Shown: positions 7,121-16,482, counted from the stretch's first letter. The stretch: DNA of 64,000 bases from Agrobacterium larrymoorei (GCF_030819275.1 NZ_JAUTBL010000002.1:1614501-1678500), one strand, 5' to 3'. Numbers and translations are program-made. Notes: generated by a model not told the origin, from the letters alone.

Positions 7121-9640
7121 TTACGCGCGCAGCACCCCGTTGTCGGGATCGAACGGGCTTTCGCCCACAACTTCCGCATCGTAGAGATCGCCAAGGATCT
7201 TGATCTTCAGCTTGGTGCCGATCGTTGCGTAGTCGGGAGCGAGCATCGCCAGTGCAACGGACTTGCCGATACGCCAGCCGAAGCCGCCACTCGTTGCGCG
7301 ACCGACAACCTCGCCCGCATCGTTCAGAATAGCTTCCGAACCACGCGCATCGACAGTGGTGTTGCCGCTCACGATCAGCGTGGAGAATATCCACGGCAGA
7401 CCCTTTTCCTTGCCTGCCACAACCGCATCGCGACCAATGAACTGCTTCTCAGGCTTGATGAAGCGGTCGAGGCCGGACGAGTAGGCATTGTACTCGACCG
7501 AAAGCTCGCGACCCATATTGCGGTAGGATTTCTCCAGCGACATGGAGACCATGGCGCGAATGCCGAAGGGCTTGATACCGAACTCGGCACCGGCTTCCAT
7601 CAGACGATCGAAGATGTAGTTTTGCATTTCGATCGGGTGATGCAGCTCCCAACCGAGTTCACCGACGAAGTTGACACGCAGTGCATGGGCTGTCGCAACG
7701 CCAACAGAGATTTCCTTAGCGGTCAGCCATGGGAAGTCCTTGTTCTCAAGGCTGGTGCGCGTCAGCTTCTTCAGCACGTTTCGCGACTTAGGACCGGCCA
7801 GAGCCAGAACGCCGTATTTCTGCGTGATCGGTTGGAGAGTGACGGAGCCATCGGTTGGCGCAAGGCGGCGAAGCGTGTCATGATCGACAGATTCCAGGCC
7901 ACCGGCAGAAACCAGATAGAAGCGGCCCGGTGCCCATTCATAAACGGTGAACTCCGCCTTCACGCCGCCATTCGGCGTCAGAAGATGCGTCAGCGCGATG
8001 CGGCCGCGTTTCTTCGGAATGGCATTGGCAAGAATGGATTCGAGCCAGGCGCGTGCGCCAGGGCCGGACACTTCCATCTTGGCGAAGGCCGACATATCGA
8101 GAACGCCGACATTCTGGTTGACGTTCTTCACCTCGTTGCCGACATGCTCGAAATAGTTGGAGCGGCGGAAGGACCACTTTTCCACGATGCGGCCGTCTTC
8201 CAGCGGCGGCGCGTGATTGTGATTGGTGATGACATCAGCGCCAACACCGAGTTCTTCTTCCTTCAGCGCATAGCCTTCCGGTGCATACCAGTTGGCACGC
8301 TCCCAACCATAGACGGAGCCGAAGACGCCACCCAGCTTCTTCAGGCGGTCATAGATCGGCGTCGTCTTCAGTGGACGGGCGGCAGACCGCTCCTCATCCG
8401 GATAGTGCATGGTGAAGACGTTGGCATAGGCTTCTTCGTTCTTGGCAATCAGATAACCTTCGGTCGCGTAGGGGCCGAAGCGACGCGGATCGACACCGGT
8501 GAGGTCGAGCGTCGGCTCGCCATCGACGATCCATTCCGCCAGCTGCCAGCCGGCACCGCCTGCTGCGGTAATACCGAAGGAGTGACCTTCGTTCAGCCAG
8601 AAGTTCTTGAGGCCTGGAGCGGGCCCGACGATCGGGTTGCCATCCGGCGTGTAGGCGATCGCGCCGTTATAGACCTTCTTGATGCCGACTTCGCCAAAAG
8701 CCGGAACACGCTCGATGGCGCTTTCGATGTGCGGCATCAGGCGGTCGAGCTCTTCCTGGAAGAGTTCGTATTCACTGTCGGCCGAAGGACCGTCGACATA
8801 ACAGACAGGCGCGCCCACTTCGTAAGGTCCAAGGATCAGGCCGCCGGCTTCTTCGCGCATGTACCAGGCACTGTCCGACTCGCGCAGGACGCCCATTTCC
8901 GGCAGACCTTGCTTGCGGCGCTCCAGAATGTCGGGATGCGGCTCGGTGACGATGTACTGATGCTCGACAGGGATGACCGGAATATTGATGCCGACCATTT
9001 CGCCCGTCTTGCGGGCAAACGAACCGGTACAGGAGATGACGTGCTCGGCGATGATTTCGCCCTTGTCTGTCGTCACCTTCCAGTGACCGTCTTCCGTCTG
9101 CTCGATGGCGGTGACGGTGGTGTTTCTGTAGATCGTCGCACCCTTGTCGCGCGCGCCCTTTGCCAGTGCCTGGGTCAGATCCGCCGGCTGGATATAGCCA
9201 TCGTCCGGATGCTGGATGGCGCCGAGCAGACCGTCGGTCTCACAGAGCGGCCAGACTTCCTTCACCTCTTCCGGCGTCAGAAGCTTGACGTTGACGCCGA
9301 TCGTTTCAGCGATGCCGGTGTAATACATATATTCGTCCCAGCGGTCCTTGGTGCGGGCGAGACGAATGTTGGAAACCTTGGAGAAGCCGACATTCATGCC
9401 GGTTTCCTGCTGCAGCTCTTCGTAGAACTTGACCGAGTATTTGTGGATCTGGCCAACCGAATAGCTCATATTGAACAGCGGAAGCAGGCCAGCGGCGTGC
9501 CACGTGGAGCCGGATGTCAGCTCCTTGCGCTCGATCAGAACAGAATCGGTCCAGCCTTTTTTGGCAAGATGGTAAAGCGTCGAAACGCCGACAACGCCGC
9601 CACCGATAACCACCGCCCGCGCATGTGTCTTCATAGTCAT
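7121..9640 (-). CDS. FAD-dependent dimethylglycine/sarcosine dehydrogenase-like protein with GcvT domain
   Basis: Likely oxidises an N-methyl amino acid and passes the one-carbon unit to folate. The 839 residues hold an N-terminal FAD domain with the dinucleotide motif GGGVVGVSTLYHL near residues 13-25. The segment ELTSGSTWHAAGL (about 40-52) carries the His that binds FAD covalently in dimethylglycine and sarcosine dehydrogenases. A linker domain of the FAO_M type follows (about 370-425), then a GcvT (T-protein) folate-binding domain and its C-terminal barrel to the end. Two in-frame ATGs lie after AAGGGGAACT; the first is used. The layout closely resembles mitochondrial dimethylglycine dehydrogenase, but substrate choice among dimethylglycine, sarcosine and related methylamines cannot be read from the sequence. 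It stands alone between two terminators. Confidence 0.9.
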   Translation of the reverse strand: MTMKTHARAVVIGGGVVGVSTLYHLAKKGWTDSVLIERKELTSGSTWHAAGLLPLFNMSYSVGQIHKYSVKFYEELQQETGMNVGFSKVSNIRLARTKDRWDEYMYYTGIAETIGVNVKLLTPEEVKEVWPLCETDGLLGAIQHPDDGYIQPADLTQALAKGARDKGATIYRNTTVTAIEQTEDGHWKVTTDKGEIIAEHVISCTGSFARKTGEMVGINIPVIPVEHQYIVTEPHPDILERRKQGLPEMGVLRESDSAWYMREEAGGLILGPYEVGAPVCYVDGPSADSEYELFQEELDRLMPHIESAIERVPAFGEVGIKKVYNGAIAYTPDGNPIVGPAPGLKNFWLNEGHSFGITAAGGAGWQLAEWIVDGEPTLDLTGVDPRRFGPYATEGYLIAKNEEAYANVFTMHYPDEERSAARPLKTTPIYDRLKKLGGVFGSVYGWERANWYAPEGYALKEEELGVGADVITNHNHAPPLEDGRIVEKWSFRRSNYFEHVGNEVKNVNQNVGVLDMSAFAKMEVSGPGARAWLESILANAIPKKRGRIALTHLLTPNGGVKAEFTVYEWAPGRFYLVSAGGLESVDHDTLRRLAPTDGSVTLQPITQKYGVLALAGPKSRNVLKKLTRTSLENKDFPWLTAKEISVGVATAHALRVNFVGELGWELHHPIEMQNYIFDRLMEAGAEFGIKPFGIRAMVSMSLEKSYRNMGRELSVEYNAYSSGLDRFIKPEKQFIGRDAVVAGKEKGLPWIFSTLIVSGNTTVDARGSEAILNDAGEVVGRATSGGFGWRIGKSVALAMLAPDYATIGTKLKIKILGDLYDAEVVGESPFDPDNGVLRA

Positions 9641-9745
9641 AGTTCCCCTTGAGGCATGTCATCCGCATGAACGCGGCTTTTTCCGAACCTATGGCGCAGA
9701 CTATGCAATGTCGCATCGTCGCCCAAACGCCTGATTACGACATGC

Positions 9746-9775
9746 AAAAGGCTCGCCGCGACGGCGAGCCTTTTG
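9746..9775. terminator. Terminator after the mechanosensitive channel gene
   Basis: AAGGCTCGCCG pairs with GGCGAGCCTT around a short loop, with A-rich and T-rich flanks. It lies just past the stop of the leftward channel gene and upstream of the dehydrogenase gene. Confidence 0.82.
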
Positions 9776-9799
9776 ACGATTTTCAAGATGCGAGAATGC

Positions 9800-12391
9800 T
9801 CATTTCCGCGGCTTCGCGGCTGACGATTTCGGCTCCTCAGCCTTTGCCTCTGCAGGCTTTTCTTCCTCCGCCTGCGGCCTGGAAACCTCGGGCTTCAGCG
9901 CCTCTTGTTTCGGAGCAGTTGCGGCACCGGTATGAGAAACGACAGCCTTGTCGCCCTCTTCCGATAGAAGCGCCGCCAGGATCTGCGGGTTCGTCTCGCC
10001 TTCCATGTGAATGTTCAGATTCCGCTGTGGCATCGGTATGCTGATGCCCTCCTCCCGGAAGCGCTTCAAAATTTCCATGCGCAGGCTGTTTTTGACAGTC
10101 AGCCCATGAGACAAATCGGCAAGGTGAAAGCGAAGCTCGAAATCGAGCGAGAAATCACCGAAGCGCAGAAATTCCACATGCGGCTCCGGATTTCTCAAGA
10201 CCGGAGTCTGCTTCTTCACCAGTTCCAGCAGGATATCCATGACCTTCTGCGGATCGGTTTCATAGGCAACCGACACCGGAATTTCAGCGCGCTGGATGCG
10301 GTTTCGATGCGTCCAGTTACCGACGGACGAATTGATGAACTCCGAATTCGGCACGATGATCGATTGGCCGCGGAAGGTCTCGATCTCGGTCGCGCGCACG
10401 GACAGCCGCTTGACGGTACCCTCAACCGTGCCTGTCACCACCCAGTCACCCACCTTGAATGGTCGCTCGACGAGAAGAATGAGGCCAGAGACGAAGTTCG
10501 AGACGATGTTTTGCAGGCCGAAACCGATACCGACCGACAGTGCCGAGGCGACGAGCGCGAGGCTGGAAAGATCGAGGCCCGCCGACGAGATACCAAAAAT
10601 GGCGGCAACGACAATCCCGAGATAGCCAATACCCGTGCCGACCGAATTTCGAACGCCGGCATCGACTTGGCCGCGCGCCATCACGTTGCGGTCGAGCCAC
10701 TTCTGGAACCAGCGCGTCACCGCATAACCGACGATGAAGACCACTATACCAGTAAAAATGCTGATGAGCGAAATCGACGTATTGCCGACCTTGAAACCCG
10801 TCAGCAGGCTGAAGGCCCAGTTCTCTATGTCGCCCGGTTGAAAGCCCCAGGAGAACAGAACCAGCGGTATGCCAAAGGCCAATGCGATGACGTAGATGCC
10901 GAGACCAGCGGCAAGACCGGCCTGATCGAGCGCGACTGGTCCAAGCCCAAAGCGGCGTCCGAGATAACGACCCGCCAGCGTTTCACCGAAGGCGCCCTGA
11001 CGCGAGATCGCTTTGCCGGATAGAATGCCGATATAGACGGTGGCCACCACAGCGCCCGTTGCAACGATCTGAGTGGCAAGGAAGCGTGCGAGCCCCACAT
11101 AGCCCGTGAGGCAAGCGCCAATGAGCAACAGGCCACCCACACGCAGCAGAATAGCTAGCCAGCGCGGCATGCGCTTGTGACCGCTCTCGGCATCCTCACC
11201 CTCCCCGATAACGGGCTTGAGGAACGACAAGGCAAAGAGGATGACGCCGATGATGATCGAGGCCACGAAGCTTTTCGCAACCGTCAAAATCAGCGGTGAA
11301 TTGAGTGTTTCACTGATGGTGCTGAATAGGTAATCCAGGCCGTTGACGATCGCCATGACAAGCATGGCCGACGAAATGGTATGCGCGCCGCTATTTGAGA
11401 CGTGCAGAAGACGCCATTCTGGCTGCGTTGGCGCGAAGATCGCGTAGGTCAGTCGCGAAACAAAGTAGACAAACGCAATAACCGACATCGCCACATAAAC
11501 GATCGGCGCTATATCGGGTCGCAAGACGCCGAAATTATCCAGAAAGAAGCCCGAGGTCACCATGAAGAGGAAGACCGACATGGATTGCACCGTCGTCGAC
11601 CAGAAGGCGACGGACAAGCGGCGGAGGTAGGACGGTTCGCCCGAGAAGGCGCGGCGCTCCATGCGGTGTCCGAGAAGGCGGTATCCGCCCACGAGGAACA
11701 GAAGGGCCGCCAGAACCGACAGGGAGACGGCGCCGAACATGGAGAGCCGCTTGTAGTTCCAGACAAAGACCGACCAGCCTGTGAAAGAGCTGCTGAGCGT
11801 CGACACCTCGTCGATAAACTCCCTGCCCGCTTCGGCCAGAACAGGCAGTGAAATCTCAGTCCGCTTGAACAGCGTTGCGGCAAACAGCGCGCGGCGAATG
11901 GAGGTGATGTTGTTCGACAAGGCTGTGGCACGACCGGCAACAGCCTCGGCATCGCCAAGCACGGCGTTGATCTGCGACTTTTCGGAATTCAGCCTGTTGC
12001 GCTCGTCAGTCACCACGCTGGCTTCCGGTGGCGCGCCCTCTTTCGGCGGTTCACCGAGCGAGGTGATACGGGCGTTGATTTCATCAAGGCGCCCGCGAAG
12101 CGTGGAAACGATGCTGTTCACGGAAGCCGACAGATCGTCCGACTTGCCCTTAAGATCGACGAGCCGGGTGTCGTCTCTCGCTCCATCCTCCAGTTGACGA
12201 GTGATATCGGCAAGAGTGGCCTTGTACGTATCGAGTTCCTTCGTCGACCGCTCCACCACCGGCATGGTTGCAGCGGCCGGCGCTTGGGCCGGGTCTTGCT
12301 GCGCGAAAGCGAAAGACGACAACAGCACACATATGAGGGGAAGGAGAAGGAGAGAACGAAGCCATTTGTTCTCACTCATCGATAACGTCAT
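9800..12391 (-). CDS. Large MscS-family mechanosensitive channel with DUF3772-type periplasmic domain
   Basis: A pressure-relief channel of the inner membrane that should open on osmotic downshock. The 863 residues start with a signal sequence (KWLRSLLLLPLICVLLSSFA). A helical periplasmic domain (about 30-190) follows, rich in Asp, Arg and Ser and of the DUF3772 kind. Around ten membrane helices come next, then the MscS pore helix and beta domain near 600-770 (ALSVGIGFGLQNIVSNFVSG, VVTGTVEGTVKRLSVRATEI). The disordered C-terminal tail is rich in Glu, Ala, Pro and Lys. An AAGGG site 8 bases upstream favours this ATG, though a GTG one codon earlier or an ATG four codons later is possible. Transcribed alone and leftward. 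Confidence 0.92.
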   Translation of the reverse strand: MTLSMSENKWLRSLLLLPLICVLLSSFAFAQQDPAQAPAAATMPVVERSTKELDTYKATLADITRQLEDGARDDTRLVDLKGKSDDLSASVNSIVSTLRGRLDEINARITSLGEPPKEGAPPEASVVTDERNRLNSEKSQINAVLGDAEAVAGRATALSNNITSIRRALFAATLFKRTEISLPVLAEAGREFIDEVSTLSSSFTGWSVFVWNYKRLSMFGAVSLSVLAALLFLVGGYRLLGHRMERRAFSGEPSYLRRLSVAFWSTTVQSMSVFLFMVTSGFFLDNFGVLRPDIAPIVYVAMSVIAFVYFVSRLTYAIFAPTQPEWRLLHVSNSGAHTISSAMLVMAIVNGLDYLFSTISETLNSPLILTVAKSFVASIIIGVILFALSFLKPVIGEGEDAESGHKRMPRWLAILLRVGGLLLIGACLTGYVGLARFLATQIVATGAVVATVYIGILSGKAISRQGAFGETLAGRYLGRRFGLGPVALDQAGLAAGLGIYVIALAFGIPLVLFSWGFQPGDIENWAFSLLTGFKVGNTSISLISIFTGIVVFIVGYAVTRWFQKWLDRNVMARGQVDAGVRNSVGTGIGYLGIVVAAIFGISSAGLDLSSLALVASALSVGIGFGLQNIVSNFVSGLILLVERPFKVGDWVVTGTVEGTVKRLSVRATEIETFRGQSIIVPNSEFINSSVGNWTHRNRIQRAEIPVSVAYETDPQKVMDILLELVKKQTPVLRNPEPHVEFLRFGDFSLDFELRFHLADLSHGLTVKNSLRMEILKRFREEGISIPMPQRNLNIHMEGETNPQILAALLSEEGDKAVVSHTGAATAPKQEALKPEVSRPQAEEEKPAEAKAEEPKSSAAKPRK

Positions 12392-12547
12392 CACAAATAC
12401 CCTTCTGCTCCTGCCGAATCCTTTGGCCTAGATAAATGCCGTATAAGGCAATTCAACAGCCACACCATGCGTAAGCCATGGAACCTCTTCCAGTTTCAAT
12501 CATTAAAGAGTGCACAAGCAATTAGTGTCCATAGATGGAGGGTAATC

Positions 12548-12799
12548 ATGGAATCTGCAGGTATCGGTTGGCTCGCAGCAATTATCATCGGTGGCATCGC
12601 CGGTTGGCTCGCAGAGCAGTTCATGAAGAGCAATATGGGTGTTTTGATGAACATCATTCTCGGGATCGTGGGCGCGGTCATCGCCAACGCCATCCTGTCG
12701 GTGTTCGGAATCGTTTTGGGCGGCTGGATTGGATATCTGATTGCAGGCTTCATCGGTGCCTGCATCTTGATCGCCGTGGCGCGAGCGATAAGACGCTAG
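12548..12799 (+). CDS. GlsB/YeaQ/YmgE family small membrane protein
   Basis: An 83-residue protein of three hydrophobic, glycine-rich helices with G-A-x-x-G-type packing, starting MESAGIGWLAAIIIGGIAGW. This is the pattern of the family once called transglycosylase-associated, often induced by stress; its biochemical role is not known. The start was chosen for the strong GGAGGGTAATC site right before it; an upstream in-frame ATG has no such site. It is transcribed alone and ends at a clear terminator. Confidence 0.9.
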   Translation: MESAGIGWLAAIIIGGIAGWLAEQFMKSNMGVLMNIILGIVGAVIANAILSVFGIVLGGWIGYLIAGFIGACILIAVARAIRR

Positions 12800-12821
12800 G
12801 TCGCCAAAAAAATCTTTGACG

Positions 12822-12849
12822 AAAAAAGCCCGGATTTCCGGGCTTTTTT
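12822..12849 (+). terminator. Rho-independent terminator
   Basis: AAAAAAGCCCGG, a short loop, then CCGGGCTTTTTT: a textbook terminator 22 bases after the GlsB-type gene and before the tRNA. Confidence 0.92.
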
Positions 12850-12960
12850 CTGAAAACGGCGTCCTCCCCTAAAGAAAAATCGGAATATTTCATCATTGGC
12901 GCTAGACAAGGGAAATGAACCCCTTTATACGCCCCCTCACACCGCCACACGGTGCCGGTC

Positions 12961-13036
<76 letters not shown>

Positions 13037-13750
13037 ATCTCTCTCTGCAAAGGTCTGGTGTTGCAGAGGATTACGTAAAATCTCTCAATAAATGAGATGA
13101 ATTTTTCGGTGCGTTGCGAACAGTTTCTGCTCGCGCGATTCTCTCCGCGTTCTCCCCTACGCATCAAAAAAGACGAGTGTCCCTCGGCTTGATACAAATG
13201 CGGCCGATGGTCTGTTCGCAGCCAACATGGTCATCAGACGGTAGACCAAGTGAGAACTCGCCCGAAGGCAGATATCATATCGTTCAAGATGATAGCACAA
13301 CTGCCATCCTCTAACTGCGGGGGACTTTCGTTTCGCCGTGATGAAACCAGAACGGTTCAAAGAGCGATGCCATAAGCTTCAACATAGAATCACCTTAACG
13401 CTTACATCCCGATCGTATTGGAGACTGAGAAGATGTTAGCACTCCTATGACGAAAGTCCCTGTTCGCCACGCTGACGACGTTTAGGAAATTGCCTGAGCT
13501 GACACACCAATATTCGAATTGTACGTTTTAAGGTTGAACCAGGGCTTTCGTCAGCAAAACGCAATCGGCTGGGATCAGCAGCAACCTCGCCAGCAGAGCG
13601 CCGTCGTACGTAGTTGATACCTCCTAAGGAACGACGTGTTTCATCAGGCGCTGATAGAGTGAGAATGTGGTCGATGAAATCATCAACCAGACCGCAGCTT
13701 CTTACGTGATGTCCGCAAAGACGTCTCATTCTTATTCATAATCTCCCAGC
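13037..13750. other. Gene-free stretch after tRNA-Lys
   Basis: About 700 bases with no convincing gene on either strand; it looks more AT-rich than its surroundings. Frames up to 94 codons exist but lack ribosome binding sites and recognisable content. I searched by eye for a second copy of the tRNA 3' end, which would mark an integrated element, and saw none. It contains the inverted-repeat unit at 13321-13460. It may be the decayed remains of inserted DNA. Confidence 0.5.
13321..13460. repeat. 140-bp unit with 11-bp inverted ends
   Basis: GGGACTTTCGT at 13321-13331 is the exact reverse complement of ACGAAAGTCCC at 13450-13460. The unit between carries no gene. It resembles the ends of a small non-autonomous mobile element, but no target duplication is obvious. 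Confidence 0.35.
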
Positions 13751-13996
13751 ATGAGACTGTTTACCAATATCGTGTTGTTGCTGTCAGGCGTTGCGGGGAC
13801 CGGCTTCGTTTCCTTCTTTGTGGCAAGGACCGTGGTGCAAACCGCCACCTTTGGAACCTGCTTTGACGGCGGATGTGGATATGCCGCCATTTTTCTAGCC
13901 TTCCCGCTCGTGTGGTTTGTCACCTTTGCGCTCTATGTTATGGCCCTCCTCATTTGGCGAAAGCGTCCCTTTCGCCAAAGCAGAAGCGACGCATAA
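13751..13996 (+). CDS. Small two-helix membrane protein
   Basis: An 81-residue product starting MRLFTNIVLLLSGVAGTGFV with two hydrophobic helices (about 5-28 and 45-68), a Cys-containing loop between them (GTCFDGGCGYA) and a basic tail. No family recognised. There is no strong ribosome binding site before the ATG. The last codons include an inverted repeat (TTTGGCGAAAG...CTTTCGCCAAAG) that could fold in the message. Plausible but not certain as a gene. Confidence 0.5.
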   Translation: MRLFTNIVLLLSGVAGTGFVSFFVARTVVQTATFGTCFDGGCGYAAIFLAFPLVWFVTFALYVMALLIWRKRPFRQSRSDA

Positions 13997-14166
13997 CGGG
14001 TCGCCTACGGTTGACAGAACCTCTAATATAAAAGAATCTCCGCAGCGCTGGGGGATTCGTGGCTTGAAATCGCTTGACGTCGTCACGACGTTGAGTTTCA
14101 AAGCTTGTGAATTTCACGCATGTCCCCATATTGGGGAGAGGGATATGCGCCAGAATGGAGTGCTGT

Positions 14167-14379
14167 ATGCGCGCTTTGATCAATCCACCGTCGCTCAAGA
14201 TCGACACTATGGATTACCAGGCGGAATGCCAGTTCGCCCTTGAGCCATCCATCAATGGACTGCTTGAGGTTGCCGAAAGTGCTGGCTGGGATCGTCAACA
14301 CGCAGTTCTTGCTATCGTTGCACTTGCAAGCGGTCGCCTGTCCGAAGACAGCTTCATAGAAGACCGAGCCCTCTCCTGA
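14167..14379 (+). CDS. Conserved-looking small soluble protein, 70 residues
   Basis: The product starts MRALINPPSLKIDTMDYQAE and has a helical, soluble composition with Trp and Leu at regular positions (LLEVAESAGWDRQHAVLAIV). An ATG 14 codons later (MDYQAE) and one 20 codons earlier are alternative starts. The transcription unit is closed by a strong terminator 27 bases later, which supports it being expressed. No known family recognised. Confidence 0.55.
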   Translation: MRALINPPSLKIDTMDYQAECQFALEPSINGLLEVAESAGWDRQHAVLAIVALASGRLSEDSFIEDRALS

Positions 14380-14405
14380 AACGGAAAGTTGCAGTGTGAA
14401 AGATC

Positions 14406-14436
14406 AAAGGTCCGGCCACGCCGGACCTTTTCTTTT
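14406..14436 (+). terminator. Rho-independent terminator
   Basis: AAAGGTCCGGC, loop CAC, GCCGGACCTTT, then a T-rich run. Confidence 0.9.
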
Positions 14437-14613
14437 TTATCGATCGAATCCCCACCGCTGCACGGCAGCCTTGCAATCAGTGCGCGCTCCGAAAAGCCAC
14501 GACCAAATCATTGCGGTAATTCACGACGTCTCCGGCAGTTCAGGTCGGCGAATCGGAATCCCTTGACAATCCTGGCTCGGAATGAGAACATAAAGGGAAC
14601 AAACAGGAGGTCC

Positions 14614-14799
14614 ATGATGACGACGTCAGAGAGATCCATTGAGCAGGCACTCGCTCTTGTTGCGCAATCCAGAAATTTGAGAGAGCGCGCTGAAGAGCGA
14701 CGCCGTGATTTGCGCCGCAAGACAGAGATGATGTCCAAGCCGCTCTATATTTTGAAAAAGAATGGCGGCCGACAGCTATCGCTCAGGCTTGATTCCTGA
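14614..14799 (+). CDS. Small basic coiled-coil-like protein, 61 residues
   Basis: A perfect AGGAGG lies just before the first of two ATGs, so translation is well supported. The product starts MMTTSERSIEQALALVAQSR and continues with a strongly charged Arg/Glu helix (about 20-40) suited to a coiled coil or to nucleic acid contact. No family recognised. It stands alone between the terminator at 14.4 kb and the leftward small genes. Confidence 0.6.
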   Translation: MMTTSERSIEQALALVAQSRNLRERAEERRRDLRRKTEMMSKPLYILKKNGGRQLSLRLDS

Positions 14800-14975
14800 G
14801 CGGTGATAAGACACGGACAATAAAGGCACTGTTGTGCGTTAAATAGGACGGCGTCTGGTGCTGTCGGCAGCGGCGAACAAAGCACACAAAAGACGCGTCT
14901 AACAACTGCCCTTTACGCAAGAGCCGCGTCGAGTGTCTCCCAACGCGGGAATAAACTGCGCAACACGCTGCTGCT

Positions 14976-15230
14976 TCACTGCATTCGCGCCAGCGCGCTT
15001 TCTGGAGAGGCAACAATGGCGGTTTCCATATTGCCTGGTAGCCTGTCTGTTTTTCTCAAAACAAGAACGGGTTTTTGAGCAGGTTCAGTCGGCGGAGCAA
15101 TACTTGCCGTTTTGAACTCCCGATCAACGCCGGGTGCGCCAGCCGTCGTTTCGATGCTCTTTGCGCACTCTGCAAACGCTGCGCCTGCGGAAACGACCAT
15201 GGCAGCGGCGATAATGAGAACTTTCTTCAT
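14976..15230 (-). CDS. Small secreted protein, 84 residues
   Basis: Begins MKKVLIIAAAMVVSAGAAFA, a standard signal peptide with an Ala-x-Ala cleavage site, followed by a 64-residue mature part rich in Ala, Pro and Thr and without helices or Cys pairs. AAGGAG lies 6 bases before this ATG, so this start is preferred over a longer frame. Function unknown; a periplasmic location is inferred. Confidence 0.65.
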   Translation of the reverse strand: MKKVLIIAAAMVVSAGAAFAECAKSIETTAGAPGVDREFKTASIAPPTEPAQKPVLVLRKTDRLPGNMETAIVASPESALARMQ

Positions 15231-15304
15231 GTCATTCTCCTTCGCTATCTCTACGGCGTTCCGGCTACCAGTCATTGGCAGCGTAAGGTCACGCCCGGTT
15301 TCGA

Positions 15305-15466
15305 CTAACTTTTTGCCAGTTTAGACGCACTCTTGAGGCCTCTGCGAAAGATCATCGCCACATAGGTACCTGTAAGAGGGACGATAATGGGTTTGTATGT
15401 GGTAATGGAGGCCTTGTTTGCGGCCTCAAGAATTCTGCGGCGACCAGAAGTACCTTGTGACGTCAT
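15305..15466 (-). CDS. Small basic protein, 53 residues
   Basis: The frame reads MTSQGTSGRRRILEAANKAS and continues with a hydrophobic middle (about 26-41, PIIVPLTGTYVAMIF) and a basic tail ending in KLAKS. A GGAGATC site lies 6 bases before the ATG. It is read in the same direction as the secreted protein gene 74 bases downstream and may be co-transcribed with it. No family recognised; the basic, partly hydrophobic make-up suits a membrane-associated peptide. Confidence 0.5.
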   Translation of the reverse strand: MTSQGTSGRRRILEAANKASITTYKPIIVPLTGTYVAMIFRRGLKSASKLAKS

Positions 15467-15694
15467 GTTACGATCTCCATTGTGCTGAAAGAACGGAGAG
15501 AGTTTGCTTTTGTTCCGGCCTTCGACGCCCGGTTGTTAATAATTAAGGCGAGATTGCGAATCGGATGGGAGTGAGCCGCGCACCATGTCCGCGACTGGTA
15601 CCCTTCAGGATGGCGAATGGTCGATTGGACCTTGAAAGAGCTTGTCCATGACATGTCTCTTCATGTACCAGAGATCATCAATCAGGATGGCGGT

Positions 15695-16468
15695 ATGTCG
15701 CGTTCAGTGCATAACATTTCCTTTGTCGCCTCTTCCGCGGACCATGCGCAGGCAGCGAGAGAAGAGCTGATCCGCGAATATGGCAATGCCTCATTCGACG
15801 ACGCGGATGTGATCGTGGCACTCGGCGGCGATGGCTTCATGCTTCAGGTCTTGAATGAGACGATGAACCTGGGAAAGCGGGTCTACGGCATGAACCGCGG
15901 CTCCGTCGGTTTCCTGATGAACGATTACCGGGTGGGACGGCTGCATGAGCGCATTGCCGTGGCCACCGGCAATGATTTCCATCCGCTTAGAATGACGACA
16001 GTGGATGAGGACGGCAACGAAGTCTCCGCCCTTGCCATGAACGAGGTGAGCCTCTTCCGTCAGTCCCATCAGGCAGCGAAGCTTCGCGTCGATATCGATG
16101 GCAAGACCCGGCTGGAAGAGCTGATCTGCGATGGTGTGATGGTGGCGACGCCCGCCGGCTCAACCGCTTACAACTTTTCCGCCCACGGCCCAATCCTGCC
16201 GCTCGAATCCCCGCTGCTCGCTCTCACCCCTGTCAGCCCCTTCCGTCCACGACGCTGGCGCGGCGCATTGCTCCCCAATAAGGTGACGGTCGATATTCAC
16301 GTTCAAGAAAGCGAAAAGCGTCCGGTAAACGCTGTTGCCGACCACCGCGAAGTAAAGTCCGTTCGCAGCGTCAAGATCGCGCTTTCACAGGACAGGACGG
16401 CCAGGATTCTCTCAGATCCGGATCGCTCCTGGTCCGACCGAATTCTCGCCGAACAGTTCACCAACTGA
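15695..16468 (+). CDS. nadK: NAD kinase
   Basis: Phosphorylates NAD to NADP in the cytoplasm. The start giving MSRSVHNISFVASSADHAQA has an AGGATGG site and yields 257 residues, normal for alphaproteobacterial NadK; a longer frame upstream lacks support. The diacylglycerol-kinase-like motif VALGGDGFML lies near 43-52, NEVSLF near 115, and the substrate-binding stretch CDGVMVATPAGSTAYNFSAHG near 145-165. A secreted protein gene follows 14 bases after the stop, so they may share a message. Confidence 0.95.
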   Translation: MSRSVHNISFVASSADHAQAAREELIREYGNASFDDADVIVALGGDGFMLQVLNETMNLGKRVYGMNRGSVGFLMNDYRVGRLHERIAVATGNDFHPLRMTTVDEDGNEVSALAMNEVSLFRQSHQAAKLRVDIDGKTRLEELICDGVMVATPAGSTAYNFSAHGPILPLESPLLALTPVSPFRPRRWRGALLPNKVTVDIHVQESEKRPVNAVADHREVKSVRSVKIALSQDRTARILSDPDRSWSDRILAEQFTN

Positions 16469-16482
16469 TGAGGGACAGGACC

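Noticed and set aside
7016-9652. An 878-codon open frame on the plus strand
   Set aside because: It is exactly antisense to the dehydrogenase-GcvT gene, has the Arg/His/Asp-rich composition of a shadow frame, and lacks a recognisable domain or ribosome binding site.
13445-13729. A 94-codon open frame on the minus strand in the gene-free stretch
   Set aside because: No ribosome binding site, no recognisable content and unusual composition.
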